A stretch of 64,000 nt of DNA. Source: BS750m-G57 sp964607575 (lineage in GTDB: Bacteria; Planctomycetota; Phycisphaerae; SM23-33). Positions 32,096 through 40,665 of this stretch are shown piece after piece. Within the stretch, counting starts at the first letter, position 1. Every line of letters starts with the position of its first letter. The stretch spans positions 18,828-82,827 of the forward strand of contig CAZSLS010000005.1 of NCBI GenBank assembly GCA_964607575.1, given 5' to 3'. Position numbers and translations under genes: made by a program. The notes beneath the pieces were generated by a model. It was not told the DNA's origin. It did not search any database and saw only the letters and a list, made by a program, of their open reading frames with translations.

Positions 32096-33854
32096 CGCCT
32101 GTATCAACGGCCACTTGAGCGGCGTGTGCGAGCGATCCGGAACCGATCTGCGTTATGGCCCGTTCGAGTTGCTCGTCCGTGGCGCCGGTGCGGATCAGTT
32201 CGGCGAGTTGTCCCTCGACAAAGACCACGCCGCTCAGCACCGTTCTGCCCGACCAGCCGGTCTGCCCGCAGAGGTCGCAACCGCCGGCGCTTTGCCTGCA
32301 GTGTTCGCACAGCGTCCGCACCGAGGTCTGCTCGACGATCGCTTTCAACGTAGAGGCCAGGGGCCAGGGCTCCAGGCCCATCGCCAGTAGTTCACCCATC
32401 GCCACCATCGCCGAACCGGCGTTAATCCCCGCGATGACCAGCGCGCCGTCATGGGCGGCTTCAAAGGCCCTCAACGCAGTGGGCGGGTCGCGAAGTTCGG
32501 TCAGGACAATCGTGTCGGCGTCCTGGTATTCCATCGCCGCGGTCGCCGTTGCACAGGTCAGTCCGGCGATGGGATTGATCTGAACCTGGGCGACATCGTC
32601 CAGGTGTGGTTGGCAGTTATGCTCGATGGCAATGACGCTGCGCCCGTCGGTATCGGCGGCCCCCAGCAGAGCCCGAAGCGTCTGATCCCGACCGATTCTG
32701 CGTTTGGAGGCAACCACTATCAGCCCGTCGCTCTGCAGCACTTCTTCCAGGCGCGCGCGGGCGGCGTTTTCCAGTGCAAGGACGGTAGCAACGGCGGGGC
32801 GATGGGGCATGCGAATCACAAGCCTCGGCCCGTCGACAGTAGGTAACACCGACAGGTGCAGCGCAAGTTCCCTGCCTTCTATTGACCGCGTGAACTCGAC
32901 ACTGTGGGCAGTGGAGAGGTCTCCCGGGACGATATCCGGATTCGCGCGGTTAAGGAAGCACGCAATGATCTCGCACCTCAGACCGTCGGGCAGGCGGCGA
33001 TCGAAGTGAGGCTTGTCGTGCAGCGAGCCATCTATCCGCAGTTGCAGTTTGAGCCCGCTGCGATATGGCGTGAGATGGACCGCGCCGGCGCCATGCTCCA
33101 TCGCATCGGCCAGAATCGCATCGCATATCTGCCCGGCCCGGGGATCCCCCCCCGGCGGCACGTCGACCGGCACGACTTGGGGGGGGGCGGGAGGCGGTAA
33201 TTCGTAAGCCTCGATCGAAGGCATCTCGACCGGTTCATCGTCGACTGGTTCATTCGGCTCGTCCGGTTCATCCGGTTCATCCGGTTCGGCGGGTTGATCC
33301 GGCTCGTCCGACTCGTCCGGTTCTTCCGACTCGTCGGGTTCATCCGGCTCGTCCGGTTCATCCAGTTCGACGGGTTCATCCGGCTCGTCCGGTTCATCCG
33401 GCTCGTCGGGTTGATCCGGTTCGGCGGGTTCATCCGGTTCGGCGGGTTCATCCGGCTCGTCCGGTTCATCCGGCTCGTCCGGTTCTTCCGGTTCGTCCGG
33501 TTGATCCGGTTCGTCCGGTTCGTCGGGTTGATCCGGCTCGTCCGGCTCGGAGACCGCACTTACTGTCACCGTTTCGACTGGAGCAGTCGCGCTATTGGGG
33601 TCTGCTCTTCTGTCGCGTGCCCGGCGGTAGACTTCGTCGCGCTGCTCCGCGGAAAGGGTGGGCTTGAGTTCCTCGCCGAAATCGAATCCCTGACTTTCCA
33701 TGAACCTGACCAGATCGGATTCGGTGACCTGAACCATCCCTTCGGGCGTGCGGCTGGAGTTCAGCCGGCCTCTAGTCATCCACTCGACAACTGCTCCCGG
33801 TGCTGTGCCGAGCAAACTGGCGATCTTAAATGAGCCGAAAAGTCTTTCCATCAT
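32052..33854 (-). CDS. Degenerate GspE/PilB-like ATPase with HTH head and acidic D/E-P repeats
   Basis: A 600-residue protein. Residues 1-60 look like a MerR/excisionase-type helix-turn-helix (IASLLGTAPGAVVEWMTRGRL). Residues 103-208 are a D/E-P repeat rich in Asp, Glu and Pro. The rest resembles type II secretion/pilus ATPases: a Walker B-like VLTELRDPPTALRAFEAAHDGA and a zinc motif CEHCRQSAGGCDLCGQTGW. The Walker A position reads VASKRRIGRDQTLRA rather than GPTGSGKTT, so ATP hydrolysis is doubtful. The 3' end overlaps lipBA convergently by 44 bases. A regulatory or adaptor role is possible; nothing here proves secretion. Confidence 0.65.
   Translation of the reverse strand: MMERLFGSFKIASLLGTAPGAVVEWMTRGRLNSSRTPEGMVQVTESDLVRFMESQGFDFGEELKPTLSAEQRDEVYRRARDRRADPNSATAPVETVTVSAVSEPDEPDQPDEPDEPDQPDEPEEPDEPDEPDEPDEPAEPDEPAEPDQPDEPDEPDEPDEPVELDEPDEPDEPDESEEPDESDEPDQPAEPDEPDEPDEPNEPVDDEPVEMPSIEAYELPPPAPPQVVPVDVPPGGDPRAGQICDAILADAMEHGAGAVHLTPYRSGLKLQLRIDGSLHDKPHFDRRLPDGLRCEIIACFLNRANPDIVPGDLSTAHSVEFTRSIEGRELALHLSVLPTVDGPRLVIRMPHRPAVATVLALENAARARLEEVLQSDGLIVVASKRRIGRDQTLRALLGAADTDGRSVIAIEHNCQPHLDDVAQVQINPIAGLTCATATAAMEYQDADTIVLTELRDPPTALRAFEAAHDGALVIAGINAGSAMVAMGELLAMGLEPWPLASTLKAIVEQTSVRTLCEHCRQSAGGCDLCGQTGWSGRTVLSGVVFVEGQLAELIRTGATDEQLERAITQIGSGSLAHAAQVAVDTGVTTPDEVARLLRRS
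33146..33187. repeat. Paired homopolymer tracts C8 and G9
   Basis: Eight C (33146-33153) and nine G (33179-33187) on the plus strand sit 25 bases apart inside the proline-rich linker of the GspE-like gene. They are the two longest homopolymer tracts that I noticed in the window and are prone to replication slippage. Confidence 0.7.
33231..33548 (-). repeat. In-frame tandem D/E-P repeat
   Basis: About 318 bases of imperfect tandem 9-base units, read on the minus strand as (D/E)-P-(D/E/Q/A) with codons such as GAT-GAA-CCG and GAC-GAG-CCG. It encodes roughly residues 103-208 of the GspE-like protein. Unit degeneracy is high enough that it is not a CRISPR or a clean microsatellite. Confidence 0.85.
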
Positions 33855-34160
33855 AGTTCAACTTGCATTGGACCGGCCTGGGGGGTCGCCACGGCGGCCG
33901 CTCCATGCACAACAAACTCTGCACGGAGAGATTATACATCGACCCTTATTGTGTGTCGGGCAAATTCGGGAGGCACTTTATTTGGGGCGCCGGACAATTG
34001 GGCAAGCGGGTCGGTACCCCAGTTAGGCACGTGTTAGAAGGCACTTCCAGCCGATAGAGTAAACTGACGTCACCCTGAGGCCGACGGGGATCGGTATCCC
34101 CCGGGTCCGGGTATAAATCGACTGGCGCCAACGGTATCAGTTCGGGAGCATAGCGAAGAC
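33855..34160. other. Intergenic between divergent genes
   Basis: This gap separates the leftward GspE-like gene from the rightward HepT-like gene. A leftward promoter lies near 33931-33959. On the plus strand I see no consensus promoter. No gene, RNA or repeat is visible in the rest. Confidence 0.45.
33931..33959 (-). promoter_or_regulatory. Sigma-70 promoter of the GspE-like gene
   Basis: On the minus strand CCGACA (33959-33954) and TATAAT (33936-33931) are 17 bases apart. Transcription would start near 33924, about 70 bases before the ATG at 33854. The -10 is a perfect match and the -35 has 4 of 6. Confidence 0.55.
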
Positions 34161-34493
34161 ATGCAAACCAACGATGAGACCCTGATGGAAGTATACAACG
34201 CCGCCCGCCTCGCTGTTGAGTTTGCCGGCGGAATGAACCGGGCCGCTTTCATGGTGGATACCAAGACCCACTCGGCGGTCCTCTACCAGTTACTGGTTCT
34301 CGGACGGGCGTCAAGACGCCTTGGAGATGAGTTCCGCGCCGAACATTCGGAGTTTCCGTGGAAAGCCATCGACGCGCTGGGCGCGAGGCCCGACGACATA
34401 GAACTTTCCAACGCATGGGATATCCTGTGGAGCGACGTTCCGGCAATAGTTACGGCGGTGGAGTCCGTCATTCCTCAGGGGGGAGTCTCCTAG
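34161..34493 (+). CDS. HepT/DUF86-like HEPN protein lacking the catalytic motif
   Basis: A 110-residue protein. EFPWKAIDALGARPDDIEL and AWDILWSDVPAIVTAVE align with the region of HepT toxins that normally reads WRxIxGxRNxxxHxY. The Arg-x4-6-His ribonuclease motif is missing, replaced by Ala/Pro/Asp residues, so toxin activity is unlikely. No MNT nucleotidyltransferase partner precedes or follows. It may be a domesticated or dead toxin, or a HEPN binding protein. It sits 25 bases before comEC. Confidence 0.6.
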   Translation: MQTNDETLMEVYNAARLAVEFAGGMNRAAFMVDTKTHSAVLYQLLVLGRASRRLGDEFRAEHSEFPWKAIDALGARPDDIELSNAWDILWSDVPAIVTAVESVIPQGGVS

Positions 34494-34517
34494 GCTGCGC
34501 GGTAAAGGGGCCAAACT

Positions 34518-37070
34518 GTGGATGAGGCGGTAAAGGCACTTATCGCTACACCTTTGACCGCGCGTTCAGCGCGCGGGGCGATCATGCGCATGCCCCTTGT
34601 CGCACCGGCGATCGCGCTTGTCGCAGGTATCGCCGCCGGTCTGCTCGCCCCGATGAATACGGGGTTCTGGCTGGTACTCGGAGCTGCGGGCCTGGTAGCG
34701 GCGGGCATTATGTTCCGCCCCAAACACCTGCACCAGGCCTCGATGGCCGCGGCGCTGGTGGCGGTGGTCGCGGTGGGAGCAGTACACGCCCGTTTGGCGT
34801 TCGGCACGGTTGGACCAGACCATATCGCCACTTTCACGCCACAGTGGTCCATGCCTGCAACGGTTCGAGGGCGCGTGATAACCGCCCCGAAAGTGTTCAA
34901 GAGCAGCTCGGTCCCGGGCTACCCGCGCCCGGCCCGGACGAATTTCATCCTGCGCGCCGACAGCATCTTCGCAGACGGAAAGTGGCGCAGCACCTCGGGC
35001 CTGGTGCGAGTGACAATCGACTCGCCGGCCGCAGGCCTGTTTCCGGGTCAGCAGGTTAAACTGGTCGGGCGCCTCGGGCGATTCAAAGGACCGGACAATC
35101 CCGGACAGATGGACTGGTCCCGGTTCGCGCGCCGCACGCGCGTATTCGTCCAGATGTCGATACCGGCGGTATCCGGGGCGACTCTCGTCGATGGCGAGGC
35201 GCAATCCTGGGCTGATCGGGCGATGTGGCATCTGCGGGCCTCGGCCAGGCAGCATCTACTGGCCTGCGGAGACGCCGACCACGGACACCTTCTCGGCGCA
35301 CTGATCCTCGGCGAGCGCGACCCGGCGCTTCGATCGCTCAACGAGACGATGGCCCGGGCGGGAATCGCACACTTCCTGAGCATCTCGGGCCTCCACGTGG
35401 GGGTGTTCCTGGGATTCGTCTACTTCATCTGCAGCATCCTGCAGTTCACGCCCCGCCGAGCCGCCACGATCGTGCTGGTCGTGTTGGGCCTCTACCTGAT
35501 GCTCGCCGAACCGCGGGCGCCGCTCTTGCGATCTGCGATAATGGCTGCGGCATTGTGCCTGTCGGTAATCACGCATCGCCAGTACGCCTCGCTGAACGCG
35601 CTTGCGGCGGCGGCTATCGTACTGCTCGCGATCGACCCGCTGCAAATTCTGGCGCCGGGCTTTCAGTTGAGTTTTACAATCGTCGGCGGGCTGATCGTGC
35701 TACACAGGCCTCTGCAGTGGTTCCTGTTCGGGCGGTGGCTCAGCCGGCGCGGGCTGATGGTATTCCGCAGCGATGAGCGGCTGCGCCGATGGATGTGGTT
35801 CTCGCTGGGCAACGCGGTTACCGGAATGGTGGCTATGTGTCTGGCGGCGTATCTGGTTGCCGCTCCACTGGTGGCGTTTCACTTCGGACTCTTCAGCCCG
35901 TACGCCCCGGTCCTGAGCATTCTTGTCTTCCCGCTGGTACTTGCGGTTCTCGTACCGGGGTATATAGCGATCGCGCTGGCCTGGCCGATGCCAAACCTCG
36001 CCCATTCGATTCAACAGATAGCCCTCGCCGCCGCAGACATTCTTGCCAGCGCCGTCCGGGCATCCGAACAGTTGCCCTTCCTCAGCTTCCATCTCCGCCC
36101 GGTCGGTGCGGTCTGGACGCTGCTGTGCTACGCGACTATCGCCATGACGTTTCTGGCCCGGCGCTTTCGTTTCGGGCGGGCGGTTGCGGCGCTAATGCTG
36201 GTCGCGACGATCTCTCTGGGCGTTTATACGCAGCGCCCTGCCCCGCCACCGGCGCCGGGAACGGCCCAGCTCGACCTGCTGGACGTGGGGTCCGGTCAGT
36301 GTGCGCTGCTTCGCACGTCTTCGGGCAAGACATGGCTGATTGACGCGGGCACGCAAGGCGGGTTCGACGTCTGGCCGCAGGTTCTCAGACCGCTGCTCCG
36401 CGAGAGGCGCCTTGAATACCCGACCGGAGCGTTTATCTCACACGCAAATACCGATCACTACAACGCATTTGCTGGTCTGCTGGGCGCCGGAAGGCTCGAG
36501 CGGGTATACCTCAACGATTACTTCGGGCGGACCGACCCGCTACCGCAGGCCGAAGGCGACATGATCGACATGCTGGTCGACCATCACAGCGAGATTGTCC
36601 GCCTGCGCGCCGGGTCCAGCGTGCGACTCGACGCGGACACACTCGTTGACGTCCTCTGGCCGCCGGCATCGCGACCTGCCGACCTGACCGCCAACGATAC
36701 CTCGCTCGTGCTGCGCGTGACTTGCGCCGGTAAGCGCATCCTATTTACCGGCGACCTGGCCCGGAAAGGACAGAAGCTTCTGCTGGCCGACGGCGCCGAT
36801 CTCCGTGCCGACATTCTCATCCTGCCCCATCACGGGGCATGGACCAAATCGCTACCGGAATTCTTCCGGACCGTATCGCCCGACGTGGTCCTGCTGAGCG
36901 CATCGCGCGGATTGGATCGTTATCACACGCCCAATACCGCCCGCGATGAGTTCGTCAATACGCTGCGCCGACACAAGCAGTATTACGCCACACCAAAACA
37001 CGGATGGATACACCTGACATTCAGCAAAGAGGGAACCATCCGCGCAGAAACGATGCACGCGGACCGCTGA
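34518..37070 (+). CDS. ComEC/Rec2-family DNA uptake channel
   Basis: An 850-residue inner-membrane protein. The N-terminus has a soluble OB-like domain after two membrane helices (ATVRGRVITAPKVF region); the central part is the multi-helix competence domain with HFLSISGLHVGVFLGF; and the C-terminus is a metallo-beta-lactamase-like domain with LLDVGSGQCALL and ISHANTDHYNA. The MBL metal motif HxxxDH is here HANTDH. ComEC moves single-stranded DNA across the inner membrane during transformation. A GTG start has AGGGG 7 bases upstream. No other com genes are adjacent. Confidence 0.9.
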   Translation: MDEAVKALIATPLTARSARGAIMRMPLVAPAIALVAGIAAGLLAPMNTGFWLVLGAAGLVAAGIMFRPKHLHQASMAAALVAVVAVGAVHARLAFGTVGPDHIATFTPQWSMPATVRGRVITAPKVFKSSSVPGYPRPARTNFILRADSIFADGKWRSTSGLVRVTIDSPAAGLFPGQQVKLVGRLGRFKGPDNPGQMDWSRFARRTRVFVQMSIPAVSGATLVDGEAQSWADRAMWHLRASARQHLLACGDADHGHLLGALILGERDPALRSLNETMARAGIAHFLSISGLHVGVFLGFVYFICSILQFTPRRAATIVLVVLGLYLMLAEPRAPLLRSAIMAAALCLSVITHRQYASLNALAAAAIVLLAIDPLQILAPGFQLSFTIVGGLIVLHRPLQWFLFGRWLSRRGLMVFRSDERLRRWMWFSLGNAVTGMVAMCLAAYLVAAPLVAFHFGLFSPYAPVLSILVFPLVLAVLVPGYIAIALAWPMPNLAHSIQQIALAAADILASAVRASEQLPFLSFHLRPVGAVWTLLCYATIAMTFLARRFRFGRAVAALMLVATISLGVYTQRPAPPPAPGTAQLDLLDVGSGQCALLRTSSGKTWLIDAGTQGGFDVWPQVLRPLLRERRLEYPTGAFISHANTDHYNAFAGLLGAGRLERVYLNDYFGRTDPLPQAEGDMIDMLVDHHSEIVRLRAGSSVRLDADTLVDVLWPPASRPADLTANDTSLVLRVTCAGKRILFTGDLARKGQKLLLADGADLRADILILPHHGAWTKSLPEFFRTVSPDVVLLSASRGLDRYHTPNTARDEFVNTLRRHKQYYATPKHGWIHLTFSKEGTIRAETMHADR

Positions 37071-37129
37071 TATCCCCGGACGACACAAAAGCCTGTAGAA
37101 ACGCTGAGGCATCGGTTAAGTTGAACGCC

Positions 37130-37807
37130 ATGGAACGCAATTCCGATTCGTCGACAACCGATTCGCCCCGAGGCGCCAAGAGGCGGATGAGTCGCAGCAG
37201 CAGGTTCGCACTGGCGATTGTCATCGTTTATGCGATCCTGCTGGCGGGTCTGTGTTGGGGGAGTATCGTGGGGTTTGTTCTGTTTCTTGGTTTGCTGTCA
37301 GCGGCGTATCTGGCGGTTTACGTCGCCGGACCGCTGGCGATGCTGCTGTGGGTGGCGTTCATGGCGCATCGTTTATTCGTTCGCAAAGACAGAGGAGCCC
37401 TCTTCCGGGCGGGGCTGAAATCGGGCGTCATCATTTTCGGAACGATCGGGCTGGTTCTGTGGACCATTGCGACGATCCCGCCACCGGCAAGAACGTTCAC
37501 CGCGGGCTATTGGGTTCATGCGAAGATATGGTCTGACGTCGAGGAGATACGCACGTGGGCGGCAGGACGCACCCCATCGGTTGACAGGTTCGAGCCGATC
37601 GCCGTCGAGCAGTGGCCCGCCTCCCTGCGACGCATGCAGGTTTCCGGGGGCACGGTAACGTGCGATCCGAAAAACTTCACCGTAATATTCTACGAGGGAG
37701 GCGGTTATGGGCACTGGGGGCTGACGGTCGGACCTCCGGGAACATCGCCCCCCACCGGTCGCCATGCGATAGAACTGCAAGACGGCGCGTGGGTATGGCA
37801 CGAGTAG
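37130..37807 (+). CDS. Membrane protein of unknown function
   Basis: A 225-residue protein that I do not recognise. After a charged N-terminus (RGAKRRMSRSSR) there are about three transmembrane helices: ALAIVIVYAILLAGLCWG, VLFLGLLSAAYLAVYV with MLLWVAFMAHRLFV, and SGVIIFGTIGLVLWT. The last 90 residues are soluble and include EVEQWP-like aromatic patches and GGGYGHWGLTVGPPG. The ATG at 37130 starts just before the basic segment. The gene is 59 bases after comEC and 161 bases before the selenoprotein candidate. Confidence 0.6.
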   Translation: MERNSDSSTTDSPRGAKRRMSRSSRFALAIVIVYAILLAGLCWGSIVGFVLFLGLLSAAYLAVYVAGPLAMLLWVAFMAHRLFVRKDRGALFRAGLKSGVIIFGTIGLVLWTIATIPPPARTFTAGYWVHAKIWSDVEEIRTWAAGRTPSVDRFEPIAVEQWPASLRRMQVSGGTVTCDPKNFTVIFYEGGGYGHWGLTVGPPGTSPPTGRHAIELQDGAWVWHE

Positions 37808-37968
37808 CAGTGGCGGATGTAGTCCGATCATTGGCGAAAATCGTCTGCCGAACGCAAAGTATTTTGTCGAGGTTATTCATACTCTCGAAATACTCCGGCC
37901 TGACGGTACGTTGTAAAGGTAGTGGGAGGCCAGGATCGTGGATTGCGTTGTGGGAAGGAGAGATCGCT

Positions 37969-39318
37969 GTGTTGACGGGAACGAGAAGAATCGGGATGGT
38001 GGTGGCGGTTGCAGCGTTGCTTGCATCCACCACTCTTGCGATCTCTCAACGTAGACCGGGTGGGCGCCCGCGCAGAGGACGTCCGCCCGGCCAATCCTCC
38101 GCCACCACACGGATCGGTCAGCAGGCCACAGACTTCGAACTGCCCGTTCTTATCGAGCGAAACGACGCTAAAGGCCAAAAAATCGCAGTCGTCACGACCG
38201 ATAAGGTCAAGCTCTCGAGTTATCGCGATAAGAAAATCGTATGCGTCTTCATGTCGAGCTATACGTGACCCCCCTTCCGCAAGACGGCCCCTGAAGCCGA
38301 GGCCCTGTACAAGGCGTACAAGGACGACAAAAGAGTCGAGATCATCCTGGTCTACATCAGCGAGGCCCACCCGGTCCGCAAGTCAGCGAATCCCGCAAAC
38401 CCCAAGAGCCCGAAAGATATCACGCAGGCCAAGACCGCCAAAGAGCGGATCATCGCAGCCGATTCGTGCATGAAGGGCCTGAAATTCACCATGCCGATCC
38501 TGATCGACCTTCCGCCCGAGGGCAAGACAGGCTCGATGGTCGGTGTAGTTGAAAGAGCATATCGCGGAAGGCCTGCGGCAACGGTTATAGTGGACCTCGA
38601 CGGGAAGATCGCTTTCTATTCCCGCGGCCCGCGAGGAGTCCAGCCCAAAAAGGCCGATCAGATCATCAAATCCCTGATCGCAAAGGGCGGTTTCCCCAAA
38701 GCATCCGCCGCCCAAAAAACCAACCGCTGGGAAAAGAACATCAAGCGCTTCGAAGCGAACGACAAGAGCAATCCTCCGCCAAAGGGCAAGGTCCTGTTCC
38801 TGGGCAGTTCCAGCATCGTCCGCTGGGACACCGCCAAACTGTTCCCCAAACACACGACGATCAACCGCGGCTTCGGCGGATCGCAGATCTCCGACTCGCT
38901 CGAGTTCGCCGACCGCATTCTCATACCGTACCAACCGCGAAAGGTGGTCTTCTACGCCGGCGACAACGATATCGCCTCCGGGGAATCGTCCGCGCAGGTC
39001 CTCGACGACTACAAGGCCCTGGTGGCGGCCACTCACGCCAAACTGCCGAAAACGAAGTTCGTCTTCGTGGCGATCAAACCGTCGACACGTCGGTGGAATC
39101 TCTGGGGCAAGATGAAACAGGCCAACGCGGTAATCGCCGCCTTCAGCAAGACCGACCAGCGTCTCGAGTACCTCGATATCGCCTCTGGTATGCTGGGCGC
39201 CGACGGAAAACCGAAGAGAGAACTGCTGGCGAAAGACGGGCTGCACCTCAGCGCCGAAGGCTACAAACTCTGGACATCTCTAGCCCTGCCCCTGATCGGA
39301 AAACCGGACAAGCAATAG
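37969..39318 (+). CDS. Candidate selenoprotein: deiodinase-like thioredoxin domain fused to SGNH hydrolase
   Basis: One frame of 450 codons with a single internal UGA at codon 100. AAGGAG lies 8 bases before the GTG start. Residues 1-25 are a signal peptide, then an Arg/Gly-rich linker. A redoxin domain follows: FMSSYT, the UGA, then PPFRKTAPEAE and LVYISEAHP. Deiodinases read SCTUPPF and VIYIEEAH at these places, so the UGA falls exactly on selenocysteine. RGRPAATVIVDLDGKIAFYSRGP continues the deiodinase-like fold. From about 270 comes an SGNH/GDSL-type hydrolase (GKVLFLGSSSIVRW with Ser near 281, RGFGGSQISDS, AGDNDIASG, KDGLHLSAEGY). It could be a secreted selenium redox enzyme with an esterase partner domain. 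The alternative is a pseudogene; the intact frame and motif argue against it. Confidence 0.82.
38266..38268 (+). other. In-frame UGA, likely selenocysteine codon
   Basis: The TGA follows ACG (Thr) and precedes CCC CCC TTC (Pro-Pro-Phe), giving T-U-P-P-F, the iodothyronine deiodinase active site. The upstream and downstream parts share this frame and together form one domain. The next in-frame ATG is more than 200 bases downstream in the middle of the domain and has no ribosome site. Confidence 0.8.
38274..38296 (+). promoter_or_regulatory. Weak hairpin that might act as bacterial SECIS
   Basis: CTTC (38274-38277) can pair with GAAG (38293-38296), continuing to CG/CG around a CAAGA loop, with a bulge of six bases. 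It begins 5 bases after the UGA, in the place where bacterial SECIS elements lie, but the stem is weak and lacks a clear GG loop signature. I report it as a candidate only. Confidence 0.25.
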
Positions 39319-39339
39319 ACAACCCGACAGGCGCCGGAG

Positions 39340-40536
39340 TCAGGAAGGTTCGTACGGCGAGGGATATGATTCGAGTATGTCCTCGACGGCAACAAAAAAC
39401 GCTTTGGTTACTTCCGGATCGAAGTGATGGCCGCTGTCATTGATGATGATGTCCAGCGCCACATCGAAGGTGCAGGCGGCCTTGTAGCAGCGGTGGGAGA
39501 CTACCGCGTCGAAGACGTCAGCGACAGCCACAATCCGGGCTGACAGGGGAATGTCGCGTTCGGAAATACCGTTTGGATATCCCTGCCCGTCCCATCGCTC
39601 GTGGTGGTTCAATGCGATGTCGCGCCCCATAGCAAGAACTTCGTCTTCGGGATTGGCGAGTATTTCAGCAGCGATAGTGGTGTGCTTCTGCATGATCTCC
39701 CGCTGGTCGGGTGTGAGATGCCCGGGCTTGAGCAGGATCGAATCGGGTACGGCGACCTTTCCGACGTCGTGCATCTGGCTGGCGTGTTTGATCAGTTCGA
39801 CCAGGTCTCTGTCCATTCCGATCGCACGGGCTATGAGTTCGCTGGTGCGGCTTACGCGTCGAATGTGATCGCCTGTATCGCTATCTCGGTATTCAGCGAC
39901 CACCGCAAGGCGGTAGATCGTACCGAGATGGGACTGGTAGAGTTGTTCCTGCAGGATGGCGTTATGCACGGTCACGGCGGCAGATGACGCCAGCAGCAGC
40001 ACTCCGCTGTCGGCGGGGTCGCCAAAAGCGCCGGGGATCCCGTCGGGAGCGACATGGTTTATCAGTTGCAGCACACCGACGCACGTGCCGTCAGGGCAGT
40101 TCAGGGGCACTGCAAGGATGCTCCTGGTCTTGTACCCGGTGGCGGTGTCGAATTCCCTGTTGATGTGGAAGGGCGTTCCCTCGGGCAGGTTGTAGCTGTC
40201 AGGGATGTTTGCGATATCGCCGGTCAACGTCACGAAGCCGGCCAGCGACTCCATCGTTGCGGGCATTGTCTGACCGAGCAGATTTTGGGCGATGTTCGAG
40301 GTGTCTATCACGTCGTTCTGGACGGCGCCGAACTTGAGTTGATCCCGATTGACCAGGAACATGCTTCCGGCCTCGGCGCCGGTCAGCACTCTGGCGTGGG
40401 TCAGGATGGTTTCGAGCATTTCATGGGTATCGTCGTGGGCGTAGAGTTGTCGACCGACCTCCAGGAGACTCGATAGCACCTGCGTTCGCTGTTGTGTCTG
40501 ATCGATTTCGATTGCGTCTGGCATTTCTCCCAACAT
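39340..40536 (-). CDS. GAF - HD-GYP domain protein (cyclic-di-GMP phosphodiesterase family)
   Basis: A 398-residue protein. Residues about 20-190 are a GAF sensor domain (GAEAGSMFLVNRDQLKFG and SILAVPLNCPDGTCVGVLQLI). Residues about 205-390 are HD-GYP: HDVGKVAVPDSILLKPG, HTTIAAEIL and HHERWDGQGYPNG, the full GYP signature, so a c-di-GMP phosphodiesterase role is expected. It acts in the cytoplasm as no signal or membrane helix is seen. Its stop lies 21 bases from that of the selenoprotein candidate (convergent). A second ATG at the sixth codon is possible. Confidence 0.9.
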   Translation of the reverse strand: MLGEMPDAIEIDQTQQRTQVLSSLLEVGRQLYAHDDTHEMLETILTHARVLTGAEAGSMFLVNRDQLKFGAVQNDVIDTSNIAQNLLGQTMPATMESLAGFVTLTGDIANIPDSYNLPEGTPFHINREFDTATGYKTRSILAVPLNCPDGTCVGVLQLINHVAPDGIPGAFGDPADSGVLLLASSAAVTVHNAILQEQLYQSHLGTIYRLAVVAEYRDSDTGDHIRRVSRTSELIARAIGMDRDLVELIKHASQMHDVGKVAVPDSILLKPGHLTPDQREIMQKHTTIAAEILANPEDEVLAMGRDIALNHHERWDGQGYPNGISERDIPLSARIVAVADVFDAVVSHRCYKAACTFDVALDIIINDSGHHFDPEVTKAFFVAVEDILESYPSPYEPS

Positions 40537-40665
40537 AAGCCCTACTTTCGTACATCACCCATGCCCCACCTATTCGTCGGCACGTTTGCCCGGCGGGTTT
40601 AACAGGAGGATAAAACAATGCGCCCCGGGAAATCGGAGAAATGTGCAGATAGACCGGAGGCGACG

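Noticed and set aside
33231..33548. CRISPR array or membrane protein (plus frame reads IRLVRFIRLVG repeats)
   Set aside because: Units are about 9 bases with no spacers, and the plus frame is simply the antisense of the D/E-P repeat; the minus frame has HTH and ATPase-like domains on either side.
38266..38268. Premature stop making two pseudogene fragments
   Set aside because: The exact deiodinase context T-stop-P-P-F, a good ribosome site and signal before it, and an undamaged domain after it make selenocysteine more likely. It remains the main alternative.
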